Assembly (NCBI GenBank): GCA_003140235.1
Contig: PLJN01000168.1
Location: 1-40,568 of the forward strand
Source of the DNA: Acidobacteriaceae bacterium
GTDB taxonomy: Bacteria; Acidobacteriota; Terriglobia; Terriglobales; Acidobacteriaceae
Length of the DNA: 40,568 bases
Reading direction: 5' to 3'
The notes beneath the pieces were generated by a model that saw only the letters and a list, made by a program, of their open reading frames with translations, made no database searches and was not told where the DNA came from. The translations under genes and the position numbers were made by a program. How positions within the stretch are numbered: position 1 is the first letter of the stretch; every line of letters begins with the position of its first letter. Of the stretch, positions 8,798-17,156 are shown in pieces.

Positions 8798-9250
8798 CTA
8801 CTGTAGTCCGTCATATCCCTGGACAGATGCCAGGGTTTCAGGTTGGATTACATCGAGACGGACCTTTTGCACCCCGACAATACCAAGCAACCGGGCCGCG
8901 CCATAGCTCAGATCGACAATCCGATCCCCTACGTACGGGCCGCGATCATTGATCCGGACGACGATCCACTTGCTGTTTCTCAGGTTAGTGACCTTCACGT
9001 AGCTCCCGAGAGGAAGCCGTTTGTGGGCCGCGGTGAGCTCAAACATGTCAAAACTCTCGCCGTTGGCCGTGGGTCTGCCGTGGAACTGCTTGCCGTACCA
9101 GGAGGCTGGGCCAACCTGATAGGGCCTGTTTTCAGCTTTAGATAGAGTATTTCCTTTGGATTTGGTGATCGGTCGGGCTGGGACTGGAGCCGCTTCCGTG
9201 CTGGCTACCAGTAAAACAGCAGCCGCCAGAATGGACAGTACTCGTTTCAT
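8798..9250 (-). CDS. rlpA: RlpA-like septal ring lytic transglycosylase (DPBB domain)
   Basis: A 150-residue exported double-psi beta-barrel protein. Members of the family cleave naked peptidoglycan glycan strands during cell separation. The signal peptide (about residues 1-20, cleavage near STEA-AP) has no lipobox Cys, unlike the E. coli lipoprotein. The domain (about 45-135) has ASWYGKQFHGRPTANGE, TAAHKRLPLGSYVKVTN, and RINDRGPYVGDRIVDLSYGA, which include the conserved acid, His and Asp residues of the family. There is no SPOR domain, so this is a minimal form. AAGGAG five nt before the ATG fixes the start. It lies just upstream of pyrF on the same strand. Confidence 0.9.
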   Translation of the reverse strand: MKRVLSILAAAVLLVASTEAAPVPARPITKSKGNTLSKAENRPYQVGPASWYGKQFHGRPTANGESFDMFELTAAHKRLPLGSYVKVTNLRNSKWIVVRINDRGPYVGDRIVDLSYGAARLLGIVGVQKVRLDVIQPETLASVQGYDGLQ

Positions 9251-9283
9251 GCATACTCCTTGGGGTAGTGATCTACCTCTCTA

Positions 9284-9289
9284 ATTATA
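9284..9289 (-). promoter_or_regulatory. Putative -10 element of rlpA
   Basis: A perfect TATAAT on the minus strand, 33 nt before the rlpA ATG, inside an AT-rich block. The expected -35 position (TTCCCG, 18-nt spacer) matches poorly. Confidence 0.4.
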
Positions 9290-9544
9290 TGAAAAATAAG
9301 GAGAAAACGGGAATATGTTGATTTGGTTACGTACAGAAAACTGTTGCTTTTTTGCCACGTTTATGTTAGAAATATCGCCTTCATCGAACAGGGATTTCCT
9401 ACCACTTACATTAGATGCCCTTCGCGCCCGCAATGTTGGGTCAATTTTGGTCGCCGCTAGCTGCACCACTAATTGTGCACTCGCCGAACCCGGGCCGATC
9501 CGTAGTGTTGTCAGACGCGGTCGCACGCCATCCCCGGCCCTGTT
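9290..9544. other. Divergent intergenic region rlpA/CYTH gene
   Basis: About 310 nt separate the divergent rlpA and CYTH starts. Apart from the putative -10 elements at both ends I see no gene, repeat or terminator. Frames through it on both strands lack ribosome sites and recognisable protein features. Confidence 0.4.
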
Positions 9545-9550
9545 TATACT
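9545..9550 (+). promoter_or_regulatory. Putative -10 element of the CYTH gene (leaderless spacing)
   Basis: TATACT ends 9 nt before the ATG at 9560, so a start of transcription near the codon is expected. TTGTCA at 9508-9513 is too far away (31 nt) to be its -35. Confidence 0.35.
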
Positions 9551-9559
9551 GCTGGATAG

Positions 9560-10150
9560 ATGACCACCCATCGCGAAGTCGAGATCAAATTCCGGACTAG
9601 CAGCATTGCGGCCCTGAGCCGGAAGCTCAGGGCCGGCGGTTTCAGGCTTCTAACCAAGCGGACTCTGGAGACAAACACACTTTATGACCTTCCGGGAGGC
9701 GACCTGCGCCGCCGCGGCGCCTTGCTGCGGCTCCGCAAATATGGTCCCACCTGGACTGTTACCTATAAGGACAGGAGCAGGTCAGGCCGCCATAAGTCAC
9801 GCCGTGAGATCGAAACCACGGTGGGGGAGGGTGAAACCCTGGTTGAGATGTTTCAGGCCCTCGGCCTTGGACCAAGGTTCAGCTATGAGAAATTCCGTAC
9901 CGAATGGAGCAAAGGCGCCGGGCACGTGCTCATTGATGAGACGCCCATCGGGGACTTCGGCGAGATTGAAGGCCCTCCGCGCTGGATAGACGCGGTGGCC
10001 AAACAGCTGGATATCGGCCGGGACCAGTACATCACGGCGTCCTATTCCGAGTTGTTCCAGGAATGGAAGGAGCAAACTGGCAGCCGCGCGAGGGATCTGC
10101 TGTTTTCCGAGGTTACCCGGACATCCCGTCGCCCAAGCCGATCGCGTTAA
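9560..10150 (+). CDS. CYTH domain protein (class IV adenylate cyclase / triphosphatase fold)
   Basis: A 196-residue cytosolic protein of the CYTH superfamily, triphosphate tunnel enzymes that act on ATP, thiamine triphosphate or inorganic polyphosphates using divalent metal. The defining ExExK motif is at the N-terminus (E6-V-E8-I-K10). Later tunnel strands are visible: GALLRLRKYG, WTVTYKD, RREIETTV, and FRTEW with DETPIGDFGEIEG near residue 130. ITASYSELF near the C-terminus also fits. The Arg/Ser-rich last 20 residues are probably disordered. There is no clear Shine-Dalgarno (only CTGGA), consistent with the nearby -10. Sequence alone does not separate CyaB-type cyclase from triphosphatase activity. 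Confidence 0.85.
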   Translation: MTTHREVEIKFRTSSIAALSRKLRAGGFRLLTKRTLETNTLYDLPGGDLRRRGALLRLRKYGPTWTVTYKDRSRSGRHKSRREIETTVGEGETLVEMFQALGLGPRFSYEKFRTEWSKGAGHVLIDETPIGDFGEIEGPPRWIDAVAKQLDIGRDQYITASYSELFQEWKEQTGSRARDLLFSEVTRTSRRPSRSR

Positions 10151-10259
10151 GTCATGCCTCCCGAAAAACGGCTAGTGGCGTAATCGCGGCTGGAGAGTCT
10201 AAGCTCTAGTACACTCAAAACGCTCAGGGCAGATCCTCAAAAACCCAAGGAGTTGCCGG

Positions 10260-11876
10260 ATGTACGACTACGTCATCATTGGCGCCGGTTCGGCCGGCTG
10301 TGTCCTGGCAAACCGGTTGACGGAAGATCCATCTGTTAAAGTCCTGCTCCTCGAAGCCGGTGGCCCGGACAAGCAAAAGGAAATCCGCATCCCCGCCGCA
10401 TTTTCGAAGCTATTCAGGACTGCCTGCGATTGGTCCTTCTACACGCAGGAGGAGCCAAACCTGGGGAACCGCAAGCTCTACTGGCCGCGAGGCAAAGTCC
10501 TGGGCGGAAGCAGTTCCCTCAACGCCATGATCTACATTCGCGGCCATCGCCAGGACTATGACCAGTGGCGCGACCTGGGAAATCCGGGCTGGGGATTTTC
10601 CGATGTTCTGCCATATTTCAAGAAGTCTGAGAACCAGACACGCGGGTCGTCCGACTTGCATGGCGACAACGGCCCGCTGCATGTGAGCGAGCAGCGGTGC
10701 GTTAACGCTTTGTCCCAGGCATTTGTGGAAGCGGGGACGGAGTCAGGATTTGCCCGCAACTCTGACTTTAATGGCGAATCCCAGGAAGGCTTTGGTCTTT
10801 ACCAGGTTACCCAGTTAAAAGGCGCCCGCCACAGCGCAGCCGATGCGTTTCTGCGTCCAGCGATGCAGCGGCCCAATTTGAAAGTCCGTACTCAATCCCA
10901 CGTTGCGGGCATCGTCTTTGAGGGAAAGCGCGCGGTGGGAGTGAGCCTGCTGGAAGGCACTGGCACGGTCCATGTCCACGCATCGCGCGAAGTCATTCTC
11001 TGTGCCGGGGCTGTTGGTTCCCCCCACTTGCTGTTGCTTTCCGGGGTGGGACCAGCCGACGACTTACGCAAGATCAATCTGCCGGCAATCCACGACCTAC
11101 CAGGCGTGGGAGCGAATCTGCAGGACCACCTGTGCGTCCCGCTGTCCTATGAATGCACACAGCCCGTCAGTCTGGCGAATGCGGAAAGCGTTGCCAATCT
11201 GGTTCGCTACCTGTGGTCGAAAAAAGGGCCATTGACCTCCAACATTGCGGAGGCCGGCGGATTTGTGAAAGTGGCGCCCGATTCTGCCGTCCCGGACATG
11301 CAATATCATTTCGCGCCCGGCTATTTCATGGAACATGGATTCCAGAAAATCAAAGGCCATGCGTTCAGCCTGGGGCCGACTCATATACGTCCGCGAAGCC
11401 GAGGGCGTATCACTCTGCGCTCGCACGATCCCCTGGACGCGCCCCACATCCAGGCCAACTATCTTTCTGATGCGCGGGACATGGAAGCGCTGCTCGCAGG
11501 TGTCAAACTAGCACGCCAATTGGCCGCCGCCCCAGCGTTTGCGAAATACCGGGGACGTGAACTCTGTCCCGGCCCAGATGCTAAAGATGACAACGCTCTA
11601 CGAGCGCACATCTCAAGAACTGCCGAAACGCTCTATCACCCAGTGGGAACATGCAAGATGGGAAACGACGCAACAGCAGTGGTGGACTCCGAGCTGCGAG
11701 TCCATGGACTGGAAGGACTCCGCGTGGTAGACGCGTCCGTCATGCCGGTGATTGTTGGAGGCAACACCAATGCGCCGACCATCATGATTGCGGAAAAGGC
11801 GGCGGATCTGATCAAGAACAGCGCAAGCTCGGTGAAATCAAACGAGCACGCTCCAGAATTGGCCCGAAGAATCTAG
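10260..11876 (+). CDS. GMC-family FAD-dependent alcohol oxidoreductase (choline dehydrogenase-like)
   Basis: A 538-residue flavoenzyme oxidising an alcohol to an aldehyde or ketone. The N-terminal FAD-binding motif is YVIIGAGSAGCVLANRL (residues 4-20), with LLLEAGG at the ribose site. The first GMC signature is RGKVLGGSSSLNAMIYIRG, and the second is GAVGSPHLLLLSGVGP. The active-site His460 lies in YHPVGTCKMG, and the partner Asn504 in GGNTNAPT. There is no signal peptide, so it is cytosolic. AAGGAG (10247-10252) with 7-nt spacing marks the start. BetA is the closest familiar relative, but no betaine genes are nearby, so the substrate is open. The zinc-ribbon/RDD gene follows by 44 nt. Confidence 0.93.
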   Translation: MYDYVIIGAGSAGCVLANRLTEDPSVKVLLLEAGGPDKQKEIRIPAAFSKLFRTACDWSFYTQEEPNLGNRKLYWPRGKVLGGSSSLNAMIYIRGHRQDYDQWRDLGNPGWGFSDVLPYFKKSENQTRGSSDLHGDNGPLHVSEQRCVNALSQAFVEAGTESGFARNSDFNGESQEGFGLYQVTQLKGARHSAADAFLRPAMQRPNLKVRTQSHVAGIVFEGKRAVGVSLLEGTGTVHVHASREVILCAGAVGSPHLLLLSGVGPADDLRKINLPAIHDLPGVGANLQDHLCVPLSYECTQPVSLANAESVANLVRYLWSKKGPLTSNIAEAGGFVKVAPDSAVPDMQYHFAPGYFMEHGFQKIKGHAFSLGPTHIRPRSRGRITLRSHDPLDAPHIQANYLSDARDMEALLAGVKLARQLAAAPAFAKYRGRELCPGPDAKDDNALRAHISRTAETLYHPVGTCKMGNDATAVVDSELRVHGLEGLRVVDASVMPVIVGGNTNAPTIMIAEKAADLIKNSASSVKSNEHAPELARRI

Positions 11877-11920
11877 AATAATTATCTGTGGGAATGGTCG
11901 AGATTCCTTAAGGCGATCCA

Positions 11921-13054
11921 ATGCAATGCCATCAGTGCAGTTGTATCATCTCCGAAACGGCCCAGACATGCTCAGGATGCGGCGTGACATTAACGCCCGA
12001 GTTGGGATCAGTCGCAGTCCCGAAGGTCTTCGCGGTCGGCCCCTCAGCAATCCCATCGCCAGTCCTTAGCATGGAGAACACGATAGAGACGTTTGGGTAC
12101 GCAACCATGGGAGAGCGGTTTCTGGCATTCCTGTGCGATGCTTCCGTGGAGACAGCGCTGATCGGCGCCTTCCTGGCAATCTTCTATATGAGATCTTCGC
12201 TGAGTTTCGAGGGACTCAAAGAAACTGCGGTATGGGTGATACCCATCGCCTACATGACGCTGGCTGAGTTCTTCTTTCACGGCACCATCGGCAAGCGCCT
12301 GCTGCGTATTCAACTGCGCGCCGATCCTTCGCAAGCACAGTATCCATCACTGCTCAAGGTTTTACTCCGAGAATCGCTGGGAAAGTTCTTGTGCGGCCTT
12401 GTTTTCGGGATCGGTTTTGTTGTGGCTGTGGACCAACCTAAAAAGCAAACCTGGGCTGACCGGATGGCGAACACGGTGGTGCTCCGGACGGGCGTGGCCA
12501 GCCGCAATTTCAAAGTGCTGCTGATACCGGTTTTGCTCTGCGTCTACATAGGGCTGGCCATTGCCCTGACGTCGGTTCCCTCAAACTATAAGAAAGACCT
12601 CGCCGAGCGGTTAACGAAGGCCGAGAGATCGATGGAGGACCTTCACGAGAAAGTGCTTTTGCCCCTTTTCGCTGACGAGCGGCCGTCTCCCGCGGCGTAC
12701 CAGCAAACCATGTCCAGGTTGCTTCCCATGCTGGATGAATACGACTATCTATTGGCAGGCGAACAAGACCTGGTTGAGAGGTCCCGTAAGCTGGCCAGGC
12801 CCTCTGACTTCGGCGACATCGAGCGGTTGAGCGCCTATGGAAAGCTGGTTCGTTTGCGCCAGGAGATTGCTGCGTTGCTGCGCAGGCATGCCGAGGCTGT
12901 GGTCACCTTCGATCCACAAAAGCAGAAATGGGACGACGTGCTCAATGATCGCCGTCAGGCGATGCATGAGATCAATTACAAGAATAATCAGATTAATCAG
13001 ATCAGCGGAATCTACGTTCCCAGGAAGATCGCATTCGAAGAAGAACTTAGGTAA
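11921..13054 (+). CDS. Zinc-ribbon, RDD-family membrane protein
   Basis: A 377-residue inner-membrane protein of unknown role. Residues 3-20 form a short zinc ribbon (C3xxC6, C17xxC20). The RDD domain spans about residues 60-195, with GERFLAFLCDASVETALIGA as its first Arg/Asp-bearing helix, a second helix IPIAYMTLAEFFF, then GTIGKRLLRIQL and QTWADRMANTVVLR. One more membrane helix follows (VLLIPVLLCVYIGLAIAL, about 200-217). The C-terminal 150 residues look helical and polar, with many Glu/Lys/Arg, and may form a coiled coil. The start has AAGG at 11910-11913. RDD proteins have been linked to transport in some bacteria, but nothing here defines a substrate. Confidence 0.82.
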   Translation: MQCHQCSCIISETAQTCSGCGVTLTPELGSVAVPKVFAVGPSAIPSPVLSMENTIETFGYATMGERFLAFLCDASVETALIGAFLAIFYMRSSLSFEGLKETAVWVIPIAYMTLAEFFFHGTIGKRLLRIQLRADPSQAQYPSLLKVLLRESLGKFLCGLVFGIGFVVAVDQPKKQTWADRMANTVVLRTGVASRNFKVLLIPVLLCVYIGLAIALTSVPSNYKKDLAERLTKAERSMEDLHEKVLLPLFADERPSPAAYQQTMSRLLPMLDEYDYLLAGEQDLVERSRKLARPSDFGDIERLSAYGKLVRLRQEIAALLRRHAEAVVTFDPQKQKWDDVLNDRRQAMHEINYKNNQINQISGIYVPRKIAFEEELR

Positions 13055-13065
13055 AAGCTCCCTCG

Positions 13066-14367
13066 TCAACGATCTCCGCCATGCTCTTTGATCTTCGTGT
13101 GCACATAATAAATTACGCCGCTGTAATCGTCCGTTAGCAGAAATGAATCCGTTCCAATGCGAAGGATGTCGCAAGGACGGCCATACAAAACTCCATTCTG
13201 CAAAAAGCCAGTGATGAAATCCTGCGGCTTGGAATGTGCGGTTAAGCGCACGACTCGATATCCGCGTTTCAATCGTTGCTTGGCCGAGCCATGCAGTGCG
13301 ACCAGAAAATAATTCTGCAACGCAGCTTCGTGCGCCATGGAGTCAAAATACTCCAGGCCCAAAGGAGAGCTGTGAGCAGCAAACGTCGCGAACGGCTGGG
13401 GCGTTTTGGAACAGTCCGCTGCCCCTGGCGCTGAAGACCATACCGGATCCGGAAAAACCTTGCCGTCTTGGAAATAGCAATAGGGCCAGCCGTAGTTGGC
13501 GGCATCATTCCCGGAAGGGGCGGCTGAGTTGAACGCGAACAGAGTATCGTCCGGCGCATCGTCGCCGAGGTGGTCCGCACCCATATTGGTGGCATACAGC
13601 GTTCCACCGACAGGGCGCAATCCGACCGCATTGCGCAGCCCACGGGCGATGAGCCGCGCATTCTTGCCGTCTGGCGACATAACGGACAGACTTGCGCGCA
13701 CTTCTTCTTTTTCTTTGCACGCGTTGCAGCTACTACCCACCGACACGTACAGCTTCTCTTGATTCTCCTTTTCGCCGAACGCTACAGTGCGGGTCAAATG
13801 CCAACCGCCGTATTTGTAGTTCAAGCCGTAATCCGGGTATGTAGCCAGGACTTCCGGTGGCGCCGTGGGTGATTCTTCGCCCAGTCGAAAACGGAAACGC
13901 TCGAGTTTGTCGGTCAGTGGAACGTAAAGCCAGGCTTGGCCCGCAGGATCCGTATAGAACGCAACATTATTTGGATTCCGCAAATGTTGCATGTATGGGA
14001 TGACGCGTGCAAACGTGCCCGACCTGGCATCAAAGCCGTCAAGAATATAAATCGTGCCGCGTGAATTGTCGGCACGGTTGTACATGTCTGTGACAAAGAT
14101 CCGCCCATCCGGCGACTTGGCCATGAACCGCACGCGCTTCAGACCCTGTGCCGCTACAGAGATATCGAGTCCCGCGGGCAGGTTCAAGGAAAACGTTTTG
14201 CCGTTGGCCAGATGGATAACGTGCGGCTCCAGTTTTAGACGATCTGGTGACTTGTTTGTTCTTGGCGAGCTTTGGTCCTGCGCTTGAACTCGGGCAGTTT
14301 GAGGGAAAACTACGCCTAGAGAGAAAGCCAGCGTGAGCAAACCAAGCCTGTAATAGAATCTACACAT
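13066..14367 (-). CDS. Secreted PQQ-type sugar (sorbosone) dehydrogenase-like beta-propeller
   Basis: A 433-residue exported protein resembling L-sorbosone/soluble glucose dehydrogenases, periplasmic quinoprotein oxidases of sugars. Features include GLDISVAAQGLKRVRFMA, SPDGRIFVTDMYNRAD, RNPNNVAFY, and GLRNAVGLRPVGGTLYATN followed by GADHLGDDAPDD and NYGWPYCYF. The last two match the loop that carries PQQ and calcium ligands in this family. The signal peptide ends near ARVQAQ. The frame opens at 14391, but the ATG at 14365-14367 gives the best signal peptide. No ribosome site precedes any of the three ATGs, and all of them lie within the vapBC operator, so vapBC repression and this gene's expression are likely connected. 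It converges with the RDD gene, 11 nt away. Confidence 0.8.
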   Translation of the reverse strand: MCRFYYRLGLLTLAFSLGVVFPQTARVQAQDQSSPRTNKSPDRLKLEPHVIHLANGKTFSLNLPAGLDISVAAQGLKRVRFMAKSPDGRIFVTDMYNRADNSRGTIYILDGFDARSGTFARVIPYMQHLRNPNNVAFYTDPAGQAWLYVPLTDKLERFRFRLGEESPTAPPEVLATYPDYGLNYKYGGWHLTRTVAFGEKENQEKLYVSVGSSCNACKEKEEVRASLSVMSPDGKNARLIARGLRNAVGLRPVGGTLYATNMGADHLGDDAPDDTLFAFNSAAPSGNDAANYGWPYCYFQDGKVFPDPVWSSAPGAADCSKTPQPFATFAAHSSPLGLEYFDSMAHEAALQNYFLVALHGSAKQRLKRGYRVVRLTAHSKPQDFITGFLQNGVLYGRPCDILRIGTDSFLLTDDYSGVIYYVHTKIKEHGGDR

Positions 14368-14391
14368 CAACATGTGTATAATATTACACAT
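14361..14391. promoter_or_regulatory. Three-half-site operator/promoter shared by vapBC and the divergent gene
   Basis: Alternating half-sites TACACAT (14361-14367), ATGTGTA (14372-14378) and TACACAT (14385-14391) form two overlapping inverted repeats with 4- and 6-nt centres. A TATAAT (14377-14382) for vapB is embedded in the second repeat. The arrangement fits autoregulation by a VapBC complex; its binding is inferred. The candidate ATGs of the divergent gene also fall inside. Confidence 0.75.
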
Positions 14392-14402
14392 CAGAGGTTC
14401 TT

Positions 14403-14609
14403 ATGGCAACGAACTTGGCAATTGACGAACGCCTTCTGGAAGAAGCCCAGCGTGTGGGAAAACATCGCACAAAAAAGGAAACTGTAAATGCTGCTCTTGA
14501 TGAGTACATACAGCGCCGCAAACAGAAGCAGATTCTGTCCCTTTTCGGAAAGATTGACTACGACGAAAGCTACGATTACAAGCGTGAGCGCAGGTCGAAA
14601 CGGCAATGA
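14403..14609 (+). CDS. vapB: VapB-family antitoxin
   Basis: A 68-residue type II antitoxin that neutralises the VapC RNase and, with it, binds its own promoter. The N-terminal half (TNLAIDERLLEEAQRVG, TKKETVNAALDEYI) is the ribbon-helix-helix DNA-binding module of this VapB class. The C-terminal half (FGKIDYDESYDYKRERR) is the acidic/aromatic then basic tail that normally wraps the toxin active site. AGAGG lies 5 nt before the ATG. The stop overlaps the vapC start by 4 nt (ATGA), giving translational coupling. The upstream operator contains the -10. Confidence 0.93.
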   Translation: MATNLAIDERLLEEAQRVGKHRTKKETVNAALDEYIQRRKQKQILSLFGKIDYDESYDYKRERRSKRQ

Positions 14610-15025
14610 ACGTACTCGTCGATACGCCGGTGTGGTCGCTTGCTTTGCGACGAATACCTGAGAATCTCAACCGGGAAGAACAAAAGATTGTCGCTGAACT
14701 CAGTGAACTGTCCAAGGAAGGACGCATACGAATCATCGGACCAATCCGCCAGGAACTGCTATCGGGCATTAGACTTTTAGAGCAATATGAAAAACTGCGC
14801 ACTTCTCTGAGCGCATTCCGCGATGAGCCGTTGAGCACACCGGACTATGAAGAGGCCGCCAAAGCCGGAAACCGGTGCCGTGCGCAGGGCATCACTGTCA
14901 CGTCAGTGGATATCCTGATTTGTGCCGTCGCGTTAAGCCGGAGCTTTCATATCTTTACGACCGATCACGACTTTCACGATTACGCCTCAGTCCTTCCGAT
15001 CAAGCTCCACGCGCCGCGCCGGTAA
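14606..15025 (+). CDS. vapC: VapC-family PIN-domain ribonuclease toxin
   Basis: A 139-residue PIN-domain endoribonuclease; VapC toxins cut tRNA or rRNA in a Mg-dependent way when freed from VapB. All four acidic active-site residues are visible: D6 in LVDTPVW, E50 in RQELLSG, D102 in SVDILICA and D120 in TTDHDF. The length is normal and the frame intact, so it should be functional. It starts inside the vapB stop. The target RNA cannot be told from sequence. Confidence 0.95.
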   Translation: MNVLVDTPVWSLALRRIPENLNREEQKIVAELSELSKEGRIRIIGPIRQELLSGIRLLEQYEKLRTSLSAFRDEPLSTPDYEEAAKAGNRCRAQGITVTSVDILICAVALSRSFHIFTTDHDFHDYASVLPIKLHAPRR

Positions 15026-15041
15026 TCTTTGGAGCCAGAAA

Positions 15042-16136
15042 TCATCTCCCATGCAAAAAATCATCAATCGCCTTCAAGTAAATGGTCGGCTGGTCCACGA
15101 ACACCATGTGTCCCGACTGCGGTACGATCACCAGCTTTGATCCTGCAATTTTTTCGTGCATAGTGCGTGAAAGCGAAGGATCGGACTCATCATGGTCGCC
15201 GCAGATTACCAGCGTCGGCACGTGAATGGTCGATAGCCGGTCCGTGTACTCCACCGATTTCAAATTGCCGTCGATGATGAACTCCCCGTGCGAACCCCAC
15301 ATTTCGCGGTACAGGTCCCACGCGGTTGAAGTATTGCCGGACATCGGGTCGTAATTCGGATCAGGCCGGCGTTGATATAAAAACGGAAAATATCCGTCGC
15401 CCCATGCGAGTTTGGCGTAGTCGTCGGGGTAACGGTTTTTCTCCCAGTCTTTGCCTTTGCCGAAGAGCCCTGCTTTTTCGAGTGCATCGAGCTTATCGCG
15501 CTCGTCAGCGGGCATATTCTGCTTCATTCGTGCCAGCACTTCATTGATGGCCTTGGTGCTCTGGAATGTGCTGCCCAAAATCAGATGCGTCAGGTTCTTC
15601 TGGTATTTCAAAGCGTAGGCTTGGGCCAGCACGCCGCCGTAGGAGTGTCCCATCAGGCTGATCTTGCCGAGCCCGAGCGCCTGGCGGACGTCCTCAACGT
15701 CTTCCACCATGTTCTCGACGGTGTACTTGGTCGCGTCGTCCAGCTTCTGGGACCTTCCGGAGCCGCGCTCGTCAATGAAGATCAGTTTGTTGGTGCGGGC
15801 CAGCGGCAGCAGATGAGGGAGCAGGTAATCGTGCGAAGCGCCAGGTCCGCCGTGGACGATCATCAGCGGCGCGCCACGGCCAATGATCTTGTAATAAATG
15901 AGCACGCCGTGGGCGTCGACAAACCCCTCCTGCAATGGATAGACAGTGGGAATTTGTGATGCAATTCGGCCCTTCCCGGCCGGCCCATAGGTTGTTGGCG
16001 ACGGCGGAGGCGGGGGCGGAAGCTGAGCCTGAGGAGCAAAGACCAAGGAACCCATCTTGTCGCCGGATGATTGTTGCGCCACAGAGGTGGCGCCCAACAC
16101 CAGAGCGCAGACGATCACGAATATTAGTCGTTTCAT
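15042..16136 (-). CDS. Secreted proline-iminopeptidase-like alpha/beta hydrolase (S33)
   Basis: A 364-residue exported alpha/beta hydrolase. Residues 1-20 are a signal peptide (ending SVAQ), followed by a proline run (about 39-46) before the catalytic domain. S33 family marks are HGGPG (95-99, oxyanion hole), DERGSGRS, nucleophile elbow GHSYGG (Ser165), CGDHDESDP with Asp316 as likely acid, and SGHMVF with His343. The triad is complete. Substrates in this family are N-terminal prolyl peptides, but related secreted enzymes act on other amides and esters, so specificity is open. There is no Shine-Dalgarno; TATAAT on the minus strand ends 8 nt before the ATG. It converges with vapC. Confidence 0.9.
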   Translation of the reverse strand: MKRLIFVIVCALVLGATSVAQQSSGDKMGSLVFAPQAQLPPPPPPSPTTYGPAGKGRIASQIPTVYPLQEGFVDAHGVLIYYKIIGRGAPLMIVHGGPGASHDYLLPHLLPLARTNKLIFIDERGSGRSQKLDDATKYTVENMVEDVEDVRQALGLGKISLMGHSYGGVLAQAYALKYQKNLTHLILGSTFQSTKAINEVLARMKQNMPADERDKLDALEKAGLFGKGKDWEKNRYPDDYAKLAWGDGYFPFLYQRRPDPNYDPMSGNTSTAWDLYREMWGSHGEFIIDGNLKSVEYTDRLSTIHVPTLVICGDHDESDPSLSRTMHEKIAGSKLVIVPQSGHMVFVDQPTIYLKAIDDFLHGR

Positions 16137-16144
16137 GGCCGGTA

Positions 16145-16150
16145 ATTATA
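16145..16150 (-). promoter_or_regulatory. Putative -10 element of the S33 hydrolase (leaderless spacing)
   Basis: A perfect TATAAT on the minus strand with 8 nt to the ATG at 16136 and no ribosome site between. No good -35 at 17 nt. Confidence 0.42.
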
Positions 16151-16225
16151 TTCAATTCTGCCCTGCCCGCAGAGCTTGCAAGAAAAGGTTTACAGTTCTT
16201 TTCTTTCATTGCGCCGCGAACGGAG

Positions 16226-16231
16226 TAGAAT
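16226..16231 (+). promoter_or_regulatory. Putative -10 element of the Gly-rich secreted protein
   Basis: TAGAAT ends 6 nt before the ATG at 16238. The intervening AAGGAC is too close to serve as a normal Shine-Dalgarno. Confidence 0.35.
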
Positions 16232-16237
16232 AAGGAC

Positions 16238-17062
16238 ATGAGAAGCCTACTTTCCCTCGCAGTGATCGGTGTAGCGGCACTTTTGCCATTAACTGCCAGC
16301 GCCCAGCACGGCCGAGGGGGAGGCGGACACGGTTCCTCGGGTTCATCGCGCGGCAGCTCAGGTTTTAGCGGAGGCCATGTGGGAAATGCTGGTTCGCGCA
16401 GCTTCTCTGCTCCGCGAGGCTTCGCTCCAAGAAGCGGTGGTTTTTCAACCGGGCGTCCAGCGGGAAGTTTTGCTCCAACGCACCGCGCATTCGTTTCCGG
16501 CAGGCCGGTGGGCCGGATTGGCGGCTTCAATAATGGTTTTCGCCGATTTGATCGTTTTCCCCGGCCGTTTATTTTTTCCGGCGGATGCATTTACGGTTCT
16601 TTCTTTAGCGGCTTCCCTTGCCGTCGATTTTTCTTTGGCGGCAGCTTCGTTCTGGGCTATGCGCCACTTTACGCCGATTACTCGTATTATCCCGATTACG
16701 CCTATCCTCCGCCGCCCCCGCCGGTGGCCGTCGACAGCTACAACAACAATGACGGCGATTTGAACTACGAAGTGAACAGATTGTCCGGCGAAGTTGATCA
16801 GCTCAGAGATGAACAACAAAACCGCCAGCAGTATGACCAACGTCCGGCAGAGCCGCGCGCGTCCAGCGCCGAACCGGCGGCCGTCGCGACACTTGTGTTT
16901 CGTGATGGGCGTAAACTCACTGTCCCGAACTACGTTATTACCGGCCAGACCATTTGGGTACTGAACGAACGCACCTCACGCCGGATACCGATTGCCGATC
17001 TCGACATCGCGGCCACCCAGCGTGCGAATGAAGCCAATGGCATTGATTTTCGCCTGCACTGA
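16238..17062 (+). CDS. Secreted Gly/Ser/Phe-rich protein with conserved C-terminal module
   Basis: A 274-residue exported protein of unknown function. A signal peptide (cleavage near ASAQ) leads into a low-complexity Gly/Ser/Arg/Phe region (about 23-140) that contains only two Cys (CIYG, PCRR). A Tyr/Pro-rich stretch (YPPPPPPVAV) and a short helical heptad-like segment (about 175-200: EVNRLSGEVDQLRDEQQNR) come next. The last 55 residues (ATLVFRDGRKLTVPNYVITG, TIWVLNE, RRIPIADLDIAATQRANEAN) look like a small beta module. I recognise this tail as recurring in secreted acidobacterial proteins but know no function for it. A structural or surface role is a guess. Confidence 0.75.
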   Translation: MRSLLSLAVIGVAALLPLTASAQHGRGGGGHGSSGSSRGSSGFSGGHVGNAGSRSFSAPRGFAPRSGGFSTGRPAGSFAPTHRAFVSGRPVGRIGGFNNGFRRFDRFPRPFIFSGGCIYGSFFSGFPCRRFFFGGSFVLGYAPLYADYSYYPDYAYPPPPPPVAVDSYNNNDGDLNYEVNRLSGEVDQLRDEQQNRQQYDQRPAEPRASSAEPAAVATLVFRDGRKLTVPNYVITGQTIWVLNERTSRRIPIADLDIAATQRANEANGIDFRLH

Positions 17063-17156
17063 GTTTCTTCTTCTGAAGTAATTCTGCACTTCCCCAAACC
17101 CGCGACCAGGGTGCATACTGTTACGCTTTTCATTTTCAACGTAACGGAGCCGCGAA

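Noticed and set aside
10260-11876. Naming the GMC enzyme betA
   Set aside because: No betaine aldehyde dehydrogenase, transporter or BetI nearby; GMC substrates cannot be told from these motifs.
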